Positions 30,323 to 38,015 of a stretch of DNA of 64,000 bases are shown here, one piece after another. The translations under genes and the position numbers were made by a program. The notes below the pieces were generated by a model. It saw only the letters and a program-made list of their open reading frames with translations. It did not search any database and had not been told where the DNA came from. The number at the start of each line of letters is the position of its first letter. The stretch's first letter is position 1. Origin of the DNA: Castellaniella sp. S9 (GTDB lineage: Bacteria > Pseudomonadota > Gammaproteobacteria > Burkholderiales > Burkholderiaceae_B); contig NZ_JAPFGD010000007.1 of assembly GCF_027257175.1 (NCBI RefSeq), positions 124,001-188,000 on the forward strand, written 5' to 3'.

Positions 30323-32147
30323 CCCGACGGCCTGCATACCGGCGCCGATACCACCACAGAGCGGCCAAGCCCGCCAGCCAGAGGGGTCCCGCTGCGCCAC
30401 CGCCCGAGCCACCGCCCATTCCCGAGGCGTCCGCCGGTACGAACAGGGCTGCATACCAGGCCACCCCCTCGTATTCGACCTGCGCCCGCCGGCGCCCACC
30501 GACGGCTATATCCGGCGAGAACCAGTGATGGCCGGTGGCACGGTCGCGGAATCGATACACCGGCGACAGGCCGGGCCAAGGCCGCGCGAAAGCGCCGAAG
30601 GCGAGACCTTCCGCGCGCCAGCCGGCATCGGCCTCGAGGCGCGCCTGCTCCGACGCGTCGAGGGTATAGATGCGATCGCCGTCGTCCGAGACATAGCTCA
30701 TCACGGCGCTGACGCCGGGCCGCGCCATTTCATTGGCGAACTCCACCCCTTGGAGCACGAAGCCGCCGCCGACCAGATCGGCCGCCTGTCGCGAACTGCT
30801 GGTCAGGCGATCCGGCTGGCCATTCGCACGCAGGCGGAACACCACAGGCAAGTCGTCGTCCAGGTCATACTGTTCCAGCGACTGCGCGGCATGGCTGACC
30901 GTGCGCGGCGCATCCAGGCTGAGGGCGATGGGAAAGGTTTGCGGCGGCGCCGGTTCGGTATAGGTCGTACCCGGCGAAGGGTCCTGGCCCGGGCCGCCGG
31001 GATTGTAGATGTCGCTGTAGCCCCCTTTGCTGGTGGGGATCTCTACCGCCCGCAGCCTGCGCACGGCCTCCAGGTCGCCCTTCAACACGATATCGAAATA
31101 ATTGTCGTGATCCTCGGCGTAATAGGGCTCCTGCACATCGTCGCCAGGCGCGCCCAGCTCGGCCAGCCCGAGGATTTCGACCCGTCCGACGCCCAGGTCA
31201 TAGACCCGGCCCGTTTCCTCCAGCACCACGTCCTTGCCCGCGCCGTCCACCGCATGCAGGCGGAAGAACTTCTGGAAATCCGTGGGCAGAAAGCCGCTGA
31301 CGCCATTCGGCGAGAAGCCGCCCGACGTGAACAGGCGCAGCCGATACTGCGCCCCCTCGCCGAACGCCGAATAGGCGTCATTGGGAAAGGCGCCGGCCAG
31401 CGCGGGCGGCGGGAAATCGCCTGCCGGCGAGAATCGGCTCAGTTTGGCACCGACCAACGACGGTCCCGCCTCGTAGGGATTGGTGCTGGGCGCGGACAGG
31501 CCGACGATGGACACCGGCCCATCCGGGCCGACCGCCATCAGCGGCGAATTGCCCGGCACGAACGCCACGGAGGTGGGATGGATCGCCCCCGGCGTCCCGG
31601 GCGTCAGACGATTGCCGAACTCGCCGAACACCACGATCACGTGACGCTCGTTGTGGTCGTAGTTCGGATTCAACGCCGCCGCCACCGGCGTGACGACCTC
31701 GCCGGTATTGAGCGTGATGGCAATGTTTTCCGGCGACACCGAGCTGGGCAGCAGCGGCCAGCTCACCTCGATGGGCATGGCGTCGGCGTACGTCGGAGCG
31801 GCGCCAAAACCCGCCGCCGCAAGACCGATGACACTGGCGGCGCTGGTCAGGTTGCGCAGCGGCGGGGTGGGGTCCAGCTCCGCCCAGTCCCAGTTGACGC
31901 CGGCACCCGCATCCTTGGCAAGGTCGAGATTGCCGATCTGCAGGCCGGGGATGCCGATGATGCCCTCGAAGCCATAGTTGGCGGCCAGAATCCGCGGCTG
32001 GTCGGTCCACAGGTCGGCATTGATCAACACGTCCCGCCGCAGCTCGATATAGGCCGGCGTCTGCTTCGCAGGGTCGGCCGCGGCCACGGCATGCGTCTGC
32101 ACGGCGAGGATCACGGCCAGGGTGGCCAGGCTGGCGCCAGGGTGCAT
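30315..32147 (-). CDS. Secreted protein of unknown function with DUF5648-like repeat and C-terminal sorting tail
   Basis: 610 aa, function not recognised. Signal peptide 1-24 (MHPGASLATLAVILAVQTHA). The N-terminal 480 residues show no domain I can name; they are rich in Gly, Pro and Asp. Around 525-575 a segment like DUF5648 (VYRFRDRATGHHWF ... YEGVAWYA) is seen. The end is tripartite: Gly-rich linker GGGSGGG, hydrophobic PLWLAGLAALWW, and a basic cluster RRRYAGRR, as in GlyGly-CTERM/rhombosortase-type tails. AAGGAG before ATG 32147 decides the start. Single gene, divergent from tRNA-Thr. Confidence 0.8.
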   Translation of the reverse strand: MHPGASLATLAVILAVQTHAVAAADPAKQTPAYIELRRDVLINADLWTDQPRILAANYGFEGIIGIPGLQIGNLDLAKDAGAGVNWDWAELDPTPPLRNLTSAASVIGLAAAGFGAAPTYADAMPIEVSWPLLPSSVSPENIAITLNTGEVVTPVAAALNPNYDHNERHVIVVFGEFGNRLTPGTPGAIHPTSVAFVPGNSPLMAVGPDGPVSIVGLSAPSTNPYEAGPSLVGAKLSRFSPAGDFPPPALAGAFPNDAYSAFGEGAQYRLRLFTSGGFSPNGVSGFLPTDFQKFFRLHAVDGAGKDVVLEETGRVYDLGVGRVEILGLAELGAPGDDVQEPYYAEDHDNYFDIVLKGDLEAVRRLRAVEIPTSKGGYSDIYNPGGPGQDPSPGTTYTEPAPPQTFPIALSLDAPRTVSHAAQSLEQYDLDDDLPVVFRLRANGQPDRLTSSSRQAADLVGGGFVLQGVEFANEMARPGVSAVMSYVSDDGDRIYTLDASEQARLEADAGWRAEGLAFGAFARPWPGLSPVYRFRDRATGHHWFSPDIAVGGRRRAQVEYEGVAWYAALFVPADASGMGGGSGGGAAGPLWLAGLAALWWYRRRYAGRRAT

Positions 32148-32299
32148 GGGATGCTCCTTGTTACAAACAAAGCCCATCGTAACAACATTGAGGCTTGAAG
32201 GAAACGGTTTCGGCCACCGCCCGGGCCGCGACATCGGCGCGTCGCCGTCGACGTCCGGATGGGGCCGGCCGGGAATGTTCCTGTAGAATAGGCAGCCTT

Positions 32300-32375
32300 G
32301 CCGGCTTAGCTCAGTTGGTAGAGCAGCGCACTTGTAATGCGAAGGTCGGGGGTTCGACTCCTCTAGCCGGCACCA
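32300..32375 (+). tRNA. tRNA-Thr (anticodon UGU)
   Basis: 76-base cloverleaf with CCA encoded. Acceptor arms GCCGGCT (32300-32306) and AGCCGGC (32365-32371), D arm GCTC/GAGC, anticodon loop CTTGTAA giving UGU, T arm with TTCGACT. A -10-like TAGAAT at 32284-32289 lies at the right distance; no -35 consensus is apparent. Confidence 0.97.
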
Positions 32376-32391
32376 GCCCAATCAAGCCTCG

Positions 32392-32419
32392 ACGCCACCC
32401 ATTGCGCGGTGGCGTTTTT
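32392..32419 (+). terminator. Intrinsic terminator of tRNA-Thr
   Basis: ACGCCACC (32392-32399) pairs with GGTGGCGT (32408-32415) around an 8-base loop and runs into T5 (32415-32419), 17 bases after the tRNA. Confidence 0.8.
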
Positions 32420-32498
32420 GCCGCACGCCTCCTCCAGACCACCCGGGCTGTGCCCTGCCGCCGCAAAGGCCCAATCTGACAACACGCTGAAAAAGTGT

Positions 32499-32520
32499 CT
32501 TTTACTGTCTGGTGTAAAAG
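32499..32520. promoter_or_regulatory. Inverted repeat upstream of the GMC dehydrogenase operon
   Basis: CTTTTAC (32499-32505) and GTAAAAG (32514-32520) form a 7-bp inverted repeat with 8 bases between, about 90 bp upstream of the first gene of the operon. It is a candidate regulator site or part of the promoter; no other promoter element is clear in 32420-32610. Confidence 0.4.
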
Positions 32521-32610
32521 AAGTATCGGGCCCGCGCCCCTGTGCCAGCTTGCGTTCAGGAATGACAGTTGCCGCCTCAGCCCGGCATCCGCCATTTCCT
32601 GGAGACACCC

Positions 32611-33396
32611 ATGGATACACCCCCTTCATTCGGACACGCATCCTCCGGCGTGCTTTCGGCTGGGCAAGACGGACGGCAGTCATCGACGGCCGGGCCGACA
32701 CTCCACGACATTGCCCTGAGCCGACGACGATTCATCGCGGCGTCGCTGGCGGGCTCGGTACTTTTTGCGCTACAGGGCTGCGGTGCGGATGCGGCTCCCG
32801 CCACCGTGACACGCACCTTCTTTTCCGCTGACGAACAGCGCTTCATCGAAGCCGCGACGGCCCGGCTCATCCCCGGCGACAGCGCGGACCCTGGCGCCTT
32901 GGAAGCCGGCGTGCCTCGTTTCATCGACCTGCAACTGTCGGGGCCGTTCGGGCGGGCCGACCGATGGTATCGGCAAGGGCCGTGGTCACAAGGCACGGAG
33001 CAGCAAGGCTATCAGCTGGAGGAAACCCCGGCCGAACTCTACCGCAAGGCCATCGCGGCCATCGACGCCTATTGCCGCGAGCAACACGAGGGGAAAAGCT
33101 ACGCAGAGCTGCCCGAAGCGCAACAAGACCAGATCCTGCACAATCTGGAGGACGGCAAGCTCACCGTCAAGGACGTGCCCGTCAAGGCGTTTTTCACGCT
33201 GCTGCTGCAGAACACGCAAGAAGGCTTTCTGGCCGATCCCATGTATGGCGGCAACCGCGACTTCGCCGGCTGGAATCTGATCGGCTTTCCAGGGCCCCGC
33301 TACAACTATGTGAAGGAAGTGCGCCAGTATGGCCAGCCCTACTCGCTGCCAACCGTCGGCCTGCAAGGCCGGCGGGACACGGGCGCCCGCACTTGA
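32611..33396 (+). CDS. Gluconate 2-dehydrogenase subunit 3 family protein (GMC dehydrogenase small subunit)
   Basis: Small (gamma) subunit of a membrane-linked flavocytochrome dehydrogenase; needed for export and stability of the flavin subunit. 261 aa. A Tat signal SRRRFIAASLAGSVLFAL is seen near 30-50, followed by LQGCG, a possible lipobox. FFSADEQRFIEAATARLIPG is the family opening of the mature protein. Start at ATG 32611 with GGAG upstream. First gene of a three-gene operon; the leaderless flavin subunit probably rides through Tat with it. Confidence 0.9.
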   Translation: MDTPPSFGHASSGVLSAGQDGRQSSTAGPTLHDIALSRRRFIAASLAGSVLFALQGCGADAAPATVTRTFFSADEQRFIEAATARLIPGDSADPGALEAGVPRFIDLQLSGPFGRADRWYRQGPWSQGTEQQGYQLEETPAELYRKAIAAIDAYCREQHEGKSYAELPEAQQDQILHNLEDGKLTVKDVPVKAFFTLLLQNTQEGFLADPMYGGNRDFAGWNLIGFPGPRYNYVKEVRQYGQPYSLPTVGLQGRRDTGART

Positions 33397-33406
33397 AGGA
33401 GAAGAC

Positions 33407-35170
33407 ATGGCGACAAGGATGAAACCCGTGGACGTGGTGCTGGTGGGATTCGGCTGGACAGCCTCCATCATCGCTCAGGAACTGACCGAGGAGGGATTGC
33501 AGGTCCTGGCGCTGGAGCGAGGCGCGGATCGCGCCACGGTTCCCGATTTTGCAACCACGCACATCCAGGACGAACTCAAGTATGCCGTGCGCGGCGGCCT
33601 GTTCCAGGCGCCCGTGCGCGAGACCATGAGCTTTCGCAACACGTCCGACCAAGTGGCTTTGCCCATGCGCAGACTCGGCTCTTTCCGCCCCGGCGCAGGC
33701 GTGGGCGGCGCGGGCGTGCATTGGAATGGACAGACATGGCGTTTTCTGCCCGACGATTTTGTGATGCGCTCGCATGTCGAAGAGCGCTACGGCGCGGGCT
33801 TCGTGCCCGAAGACGTCACCATCCAGGACTGGGGCGTCACCTATGACGAGCTGGAACCCTACTACGACCGCTTCGAGTACCTGTGCGGCGTGTCGGGCAA
33901 GGCCGGCAACCTGGGCGGTCGCACGCAGGCCGAAGGCAACCCCTTCGAGGGCGCGCGCAGCCGCGAGTATCCCCTGCCCCCGCTGGAGCGCAGCGCCGGC
34001 TCGCTGATGTTCGACAAGGCGGCACGCGAACTGGGCTACCATCCCTTTGCCGCACCGGCCGCCAACGCCTCGCGTCCCTACAAAAACCCCTTGGGCGTGC
34101 AAATGGGTCAATGCACCTACTGCGGCTTCTGTGAATGGTTCGGCTGTGGCAATTATTCCAAGGCCTCCCCGCAAACGACCATACTGCCCGTGCTTCTGAA
34201 GAAGGACAATTTTTCGTATCGCACCGGCTGCGACGTGACACAGGTGGTGCTGGACAATACCGGCCGCAAGGCCAAGGGTGTGCTGTATTACGACCTCGAA
34301 GGGCGGGAGTACGAACAGCCCGCACAGCTGGTCATCCTGTGCGCGTATGCCCAGCACAACGTCCATCTGCTGCTGCTCTCGGGCATCGGCCAACCCTACG
34401 ATCCGGTCAGCGACACCGGCGTGACGGGACGCAACTATGCCTACCAGATCACCTCATCGGTGGATGCCTTCGTGGACGAGCTCATCAACCCCTACATGGG
34501 GGCCGGCGCCCTGGGCCAAGCCATCGACGAGTTCAACGGCGACAACTTCGACCACGGCCCCGAAGGCTTCATGGGCGGCGGCTACATCGCGCTATGGACC
34601 ACGGGCGGCCGACCCATTCTGCAGCACCGGCTTCCCAAGGGCACGCCCCAATGGGGCTCGAAATGGAAGAAGGCCATGGCCGAGAACTACCTGAGAAGCG
34701 TCTCGATCTCGACGCATGGAAGCGTCGTGAGCCAGCGCGGCGCCTATCTGGATCTGGACCCGACCTACAAGGACATCTATGGCAAGCCCCTGCTGCGCCT
34801 GACCTTCGATTTTCATGACAACGACCTCCGGATGTCCGACTTCCTGACCGGCAAGGCCGAGGGAATTGCCAAGGCCATGAAGCCCCGCTCGATCAACGTG
34901 AAGAAGCGCACGGGCCCGTATACCATCGTCCCCTACCAGACCACGCACAATACCGGCGGCGCGGTGATGGGCGACGACCCGCGCACCAGTGTGGTGAACC
35001 GCTACCTGCAGTGCTGGGACGTGCCCAACGTTTTCGTGGTGGGCGCCTGCAACTTCCCGCAGAACCACGGTTACAACCCCACCGGCACCGTGGGCGCCCT
35101 GGCATTCTGGGCGGCCGATGCCATACGACACCAATATCTGAAGCGGCCCGGACCCTTGGTCCAGGCGTGA
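33407..35170 (+). CDS. GMC-family flavoprotein subunit, gluconate/sugar (acid) dehydrogenase
   Basis: FAD-dependent catalytic subunit, 587 aa, oxidising a sugar or sugar acid in the periplasm and passing electrons to the downstream cytochrome. FAD-binding VVLVGFGWTAS (10-20), a variant of GxGxxG typical of the gluconate dehydrogenase group. Cysteines C236/C239/C242/C247 (CTYCGFCEWFGC) resemble the Fe-S ligands found in FAD-glucose dehydrogenases. The C-terminal GMC region keeps THNTGG and NHGYNPTGTVGALA with the catalytic His/Asn. Has no signal peptide of its own. AAGGAGAAG precedes ATG 33407. The exact substrate is unknown. Confidence 0.92.
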   Translation: MATRMKPVDVVLVGFGWTASIIAQELTEEGLQVLALERGADRATVPDFATTHIQDELKYAVRGGLFQAPVRETMSFRNTSDQVALPMRRLGSFRPGAGVGGAGVHWNGQTWRFLPDDFVMRSHVEERYGAGFVPEDVTIQDWGVTYDELEPYYDRFEYLCGVSGKAGNLGGRTQAEGNPFEGARSREYPLPPLERSAGSLMFDKAARELGYHPFAAPAANASRPYKNPLGVQMGQCTYCGFCEWFGCGNYSKASPQTTILPVLLKKDNFSYRTGCDVTQVVLDNTGRKAKGVLYYDLEGREYEQPAQLVILCAYAQHNVHLLLLSGIGQPYDPVSDTGVTGRNYAYQITSSVDAFVDELINPYMGAGALGQAIDEFNGDNFDHGPEGFMGGGYIALWTTGGRPILQHRLPKGTPQWGSKWKKAMAENYLRSVSISTHGSVVSQRGAYLDLDPTYKDIYGKPLLRLTFDFHDNDLRMSDFLTGKAEGIAKAMKPRSINVKKRTGPYTIVPYQTTHNTGGAVMGDDPRTSVVNRYLQCWDVPNVFVVGACNFPQNHGYNPTGTVGALAFWAADAIRHQYLKRPGPLVQA

Positions 35171-35183
35171 TCGGAGCGACATC

Positions 35184-36479
35184 ATGCATATGACCCGGCA
35201 AAACCTTGCGGGACTGACGCTGTTGGTCGGCGCGGCAGTACTGGCCGGCGGCGCCCGTGCCCAAGGCACTGAATTTACCAATGTCCAGCGCGGACGCTAT
35301 CTGGCCCAGGCCAGCGACTGCATCTCCTGCCACACGGTCAAGGGCGGCAAGCCTTTCGCGGGGGGTTATCCGCTGGAAACCCCGTTTGGCACGATTTATT
35401 CCAGCAACATCACCCCCGACCTGGCCACCGGAATCGGCAACTGGAGCAAGGACGACTTTTATCGAGCCCTGCACAGCGGCATACGCAAGGACGGCCAGCA
35501 CCTATACCCGGCCTGTCCCTATCCATGGTTTACCAAGATGACACGCGAAGATGTGGACGCCATCAAGGATTACCTGGATACCCTGGAACCCGTTCGCGCC
35601 ATTGCACCGGACAATGAACTGATGTGGCCGCTGGGTTGGCGCCAACTGGTCGCGGGCTGGAACCTGCTGTTCTTTGACGAAGGGGAATTCATCGACCGCC
35701 CTGACAAATCCAGGCTCTGGAATCGCGGCGCATACCTTGTGAACGGTGCCGGACATTGCGCAGCCTGCCATAGTCCGAAGAACATGTTGGGCGCCACCGA
35801 CCGCGACCATGCCCTGCAAGGAGGCGACGCCGGCGAATCCTGGTTCGCCCCCAGCCTGACCAGCCACGAGCGCGACGGGCTGGGCGCGTGGTCGACACAG
35901 GACATCGTGCAGTACCTGAGCACCGGCGCCAATGCGAACACGGCCAACGCCGGCCCCATGACGGAAGTCGTCATGAATTCGACGCAACACCTCAGCAAGC
36001 AGGACCTGACCGCGATCGCCACCTACCTCAAGGATATTCCCGCACACGACACGGGCCAGGCCGATGACCACGACGGCGACGACAAAGCCGTCACCCAGGA
36101 AGTCATGGCACGCGGCAAGGCCGTATACGTCGATCAGTGCATGGGCTGCCACATGGCGGACGGCGAAGGCCAAGAGGACGCGTTTCCGCGCCTGGCCGGC
36201 AGCGTGCCGGTTCACGCGGAGCAGCCGCAATCACTGATACAGGTGGTCTTGGGCGGTGAGTTCATGGCCGACCCCGCCGAACTGCCCACGGGCCTGGGCA
36301 TGCCGGGCTTTGCCTGGAAGCTGGACGACCGGCAGGTGGCGGACGTACTGACCTTCGTGCGAAACAACTGGGGCAACAAGGCCTCGGCCGTGACACCGGA
36401 ACAGGTCGCCAAGGTGCGCGACGCCTTGCACGAGTATGGGCCGCGTCATGAACGTCTGATTTCCCAATCGGTACATTGA
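35184..36479 (+). CDS. Triheme membrane cytochrome c subunit of the GMC dehydrogenase
   Basis: Electron-acceptor subunit, 431 aa, related to the alcohol/gluconate dehydrogenase cytochromes. Signal peptide 1-26 (cleaved near GARA-QGTE), then three heme sites: CISCH, CAACH and CMGCH. It hands electrons to ubiquinone or the bc1 chain. Starts 13 bp after the flavin subunit. Two ATGs lie at the start (35184 and 35190); the first is given. Confidence 0.92.
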   Translation: MHMTRQNLAGLTLLVGAAVLAGGARAQGTEFTNVQRGRYLAQASDCISCHTVKGGKPFAGGYPLETPFGTIYSSNITPDLATGIGNWSKDDFYRALHSGIRKDGQHLYPACPYPWFTKMTREDVDAIKDYLDTLEPVRAIAPDNELMWPLGWRQLVAGWNLLFFDEGEFIDRPDKSRLWNRGAYLVNGAGHCAACHSPKNMLGATDRDHALQGGDAGESWFAPSLTSHERDGLGAWSTQDIVQYLSTGANANTANAGPMTEVVMNSTQHLSKQDLTAIATYLKDIPAHDTGQADDHDGDDKAVTQEVMARGKAVYVDQCMGCHMADGEGQEDAFPRLAGSVPVHAEQPQSLIQVVLGGEFMADPAELPTGLGMPGFAWKLDDRQVADVLTFVRNNWGNKASAVTPEQVAKVRDALHEYGPRHERLISQSVH

Positions 36480-36530
36480 GCCTCCCCTTGACCGGTATCA
36501 ATACGCCTTCCGAATGACCATGTTCACATA

Positions 36531-36544
36531 GTGGATATATCCAC
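36531..36544. promoter_or_regulatory. Perfect 14-bp palindrome, candidate operator
   Basis: GTGGATATATCCAC is its own reverse complement and sits 16 bp upstream of the start of the broken peroxidase gene, between it and the cytochrome c gene. The form fits a dimeric regulator's half-sites around an AT centre. Confidence 0.45.
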
Positions 36545-36560
36545 AACCCAGGGGAACACC

Positions 36561-37069
36561 ATGGTCAAACGCTCTGTTCTCGCACTGGCCGCCGCAGCGG
36601 CCGTGTGCATCCCGGCCGCCCAGAATGCCAGGACGTCCTCGAGGTGACGGAACTCCAGGGCCTGCACCTGTTCATGAGCAAGGGCTGCGTGGCCTGCCAC
36701 CAAGGCGTGAACTTCGGCGGACAGGGCTACTTTCCCTTCGGCGTGATCAAGAAACCGGGGGCCGACATCCTGCCACCCGACGACAAGGGCCGCTTCACCG
36801 TGACCAACACGGCCAGCGACGAATATGTGTTCCGTGCCGGCCCGTTACGCAACATCGCGTTGACCGCACCCTATTTCCACAGCGGCGAGGTCTGGTCCCT
36901 GGAGCAGGCCGTGGCCATCATGGGCTCCAGCCAGCTCGGCCAGGAACTGAATCCGGACGAAGTCAAGGCCATCACGCAGTTCCTGCACACCCTGACCGGC
37001 GAACAACCCAAGGTCGTGTACCCGACGCTGCCACCCAGCACCAGCGCCACGCCGCGCCCGCAAAAGTAA
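36561..37069 (+). pseudogene. Truncated diheme cytochrome c peroxidase (internal deletion and frameshift)
   Basis: ATG 36561, with AGGGGAA upstream, starts an intact signal peptide (MVKRSVLALAAAAAVCIPAA) that stops after 28 codons. From about 36640, in a different frame, the C-terminal third of a MauG/CcpA peroxidase follows: LQGLHLFMSKGCVACHQGVN, FGGQGYFPFG, LRNIALTAPYFHSGEVW, up to the stop at 37067-37069. The N-terminal heme domain and the middle, roughly 180 residues judging from the family, are missing. One junction near 36625-36645 explains both. The remaining heme site CVACH cannot make an active peroxidase. A long GC hairpin follows. Confidence 0.85.
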
Positions 37070-37070
37070 A

Positions 37071-37097
37071 CCGCGCGGGGGCGATGCCCCCGCGCGG
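37071..37097 (+). terminator. Perfect 12-bp GC hairpin after the peroxidase remnant
   Basis: Arms 37071-37082 and 37086-37097 are exact reverse complements (CCGCGCGGGGGC) with a 3-base loop, starting right after the stop codon. No T tract follows, but the stem is very stable and lies between convergent transcription units. Confidence 0.55.
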
Positions 37098-37155
37098 CCC
37101 CATTCGTCCCGGCCCAGGTTAGGGCGCGCTCGTCCAGAACACGCTGTTTTTCACG

Positions 37156-37911
37156 TTAAAGCGATTCAACCCGGCCGCCGTCGACCATGAGGATCTGGCC
37201 AGTAATATAGGTGGCTCGTTCGCTCGCCAAAAACACAGTTGCGTCTGCGATTTCTGATGGCTCGCCGAGCCTTCGCAGAGGCACACCTTTGGCAGGATCT
37301 CCCATCCCGGCGTCAGCCATCTGACGCGCACGCGGGGACGAGATCATACCGGGAGCGACGGCATTAACCCGGATTCCGCTGGCGCCAAATTCATTGGCAA
37401 GGCCTTTAAGAACAATATTAAGAGCCCCATTGACGCCGCAGCCAGGAAGATGAATGCCTATCGGCTGCCGCCCGCCCGTACCGGTGATGCCGACGACCGC
37501 ACCTCCTCCCATCTGGACCATATGCGGAAGGACCGCGTGAATACAATTGATGTATCCAAGGTACTTCACGTTCAGCGCAGCTTGAAAGGCGTCGTTATTG
37601 ATCTCGAGGAAGGGCCCGAACGCCGGCACCGCTACGGTAGTGACCAGCACATCGATCCGTCCCGCTTTCTCAATAAGGGAGCTTGCCGTATCAGCGACCG
37701 CGGCAGCGTCAGTCACATCGACAGGCAGGCTCCATACATCGGCGTTCGTCGCCTCCTTGATGTCTTTGGATAGAGAATCCAGCGCATCCGGCGTACGCGC
37801 TGAAATGCCTACTCGAGCCCCCTCAGCGGCAAAGCCCAGGGCGATCTCTCGACCAAGGGCGCCTGTAGCCCCTGTCACCCACACCACTTTTCCGTCTAGT
37901 CCAAGCTTCAT
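37156..37911 (-). CDS. Atypical SDR-family oxidoreductase lacking the YxxxK pair
   Basis: Rossmann-fold short-chain dehydrogenase, 251 aa. NAD(P)-binding TGATGALG (13-20), catalytic-position Asn N114 (LNVKYLG) and the C-terminal GQILMVDGG are normal. Where YxxxK is expected the sequence reads GCGVN (157-161, in HLPGCGVNGALNIV), and the catalytic Ser position reads GITGTGG. Chemistry, if any, must therefore differ from classical SDRs. GGAGACGTT precedes ATG 37911. Last gene of the minus-strand catabolic cluster, 104 bp after the aconitase X gene; its part in the pathway is unknown. Confidence 0.85.
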   Translation of the reverse strand: MKLGLDGKVVWVTGATGALGREIALGFAAEGARVGISARTPDALDSLSKDIKEATNADVWSLPVDVTDAAAVADTASSLIEKAGRIDVLVTTVAVPAFGPFLEINNDAFQAALNVKYLGYINCIHAVLPHMVQMGGGAVVGITGTGGRQPIGIHLPGCGVNGALNIVLKGLANEFGASGIRVNAVAPGMISSPRARQMADAGMGDPAKGVPLRRLGEPSEIADATVFLASERATYITGQILMVDGGRVESL

Positions 37912-38015
37912 AACGTCTCCAATTCAAGAACAGAATGACCAGTCTTATAAAATTCCCCACCGGGCCAACGCACCGTTCAAGGGTCCTCAGAGGCGCCGCA
38001 CGTGATACGCGGCAA

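Noticed and set aside
32148-32381. N-terminal extension of the 30315 gene through the tRNA
   Set aside because: The extension is the reverse complement of tRNA-Thr; AAGGAG before ATG 32147 fixes the start.
32300-37155. Genomic island integrated at tRNA-Thr
   Set aside because: No integrase and no repeat of the tRNA 3' end found by eye downstream; the GMC operon may simply lie next to the tRNA.
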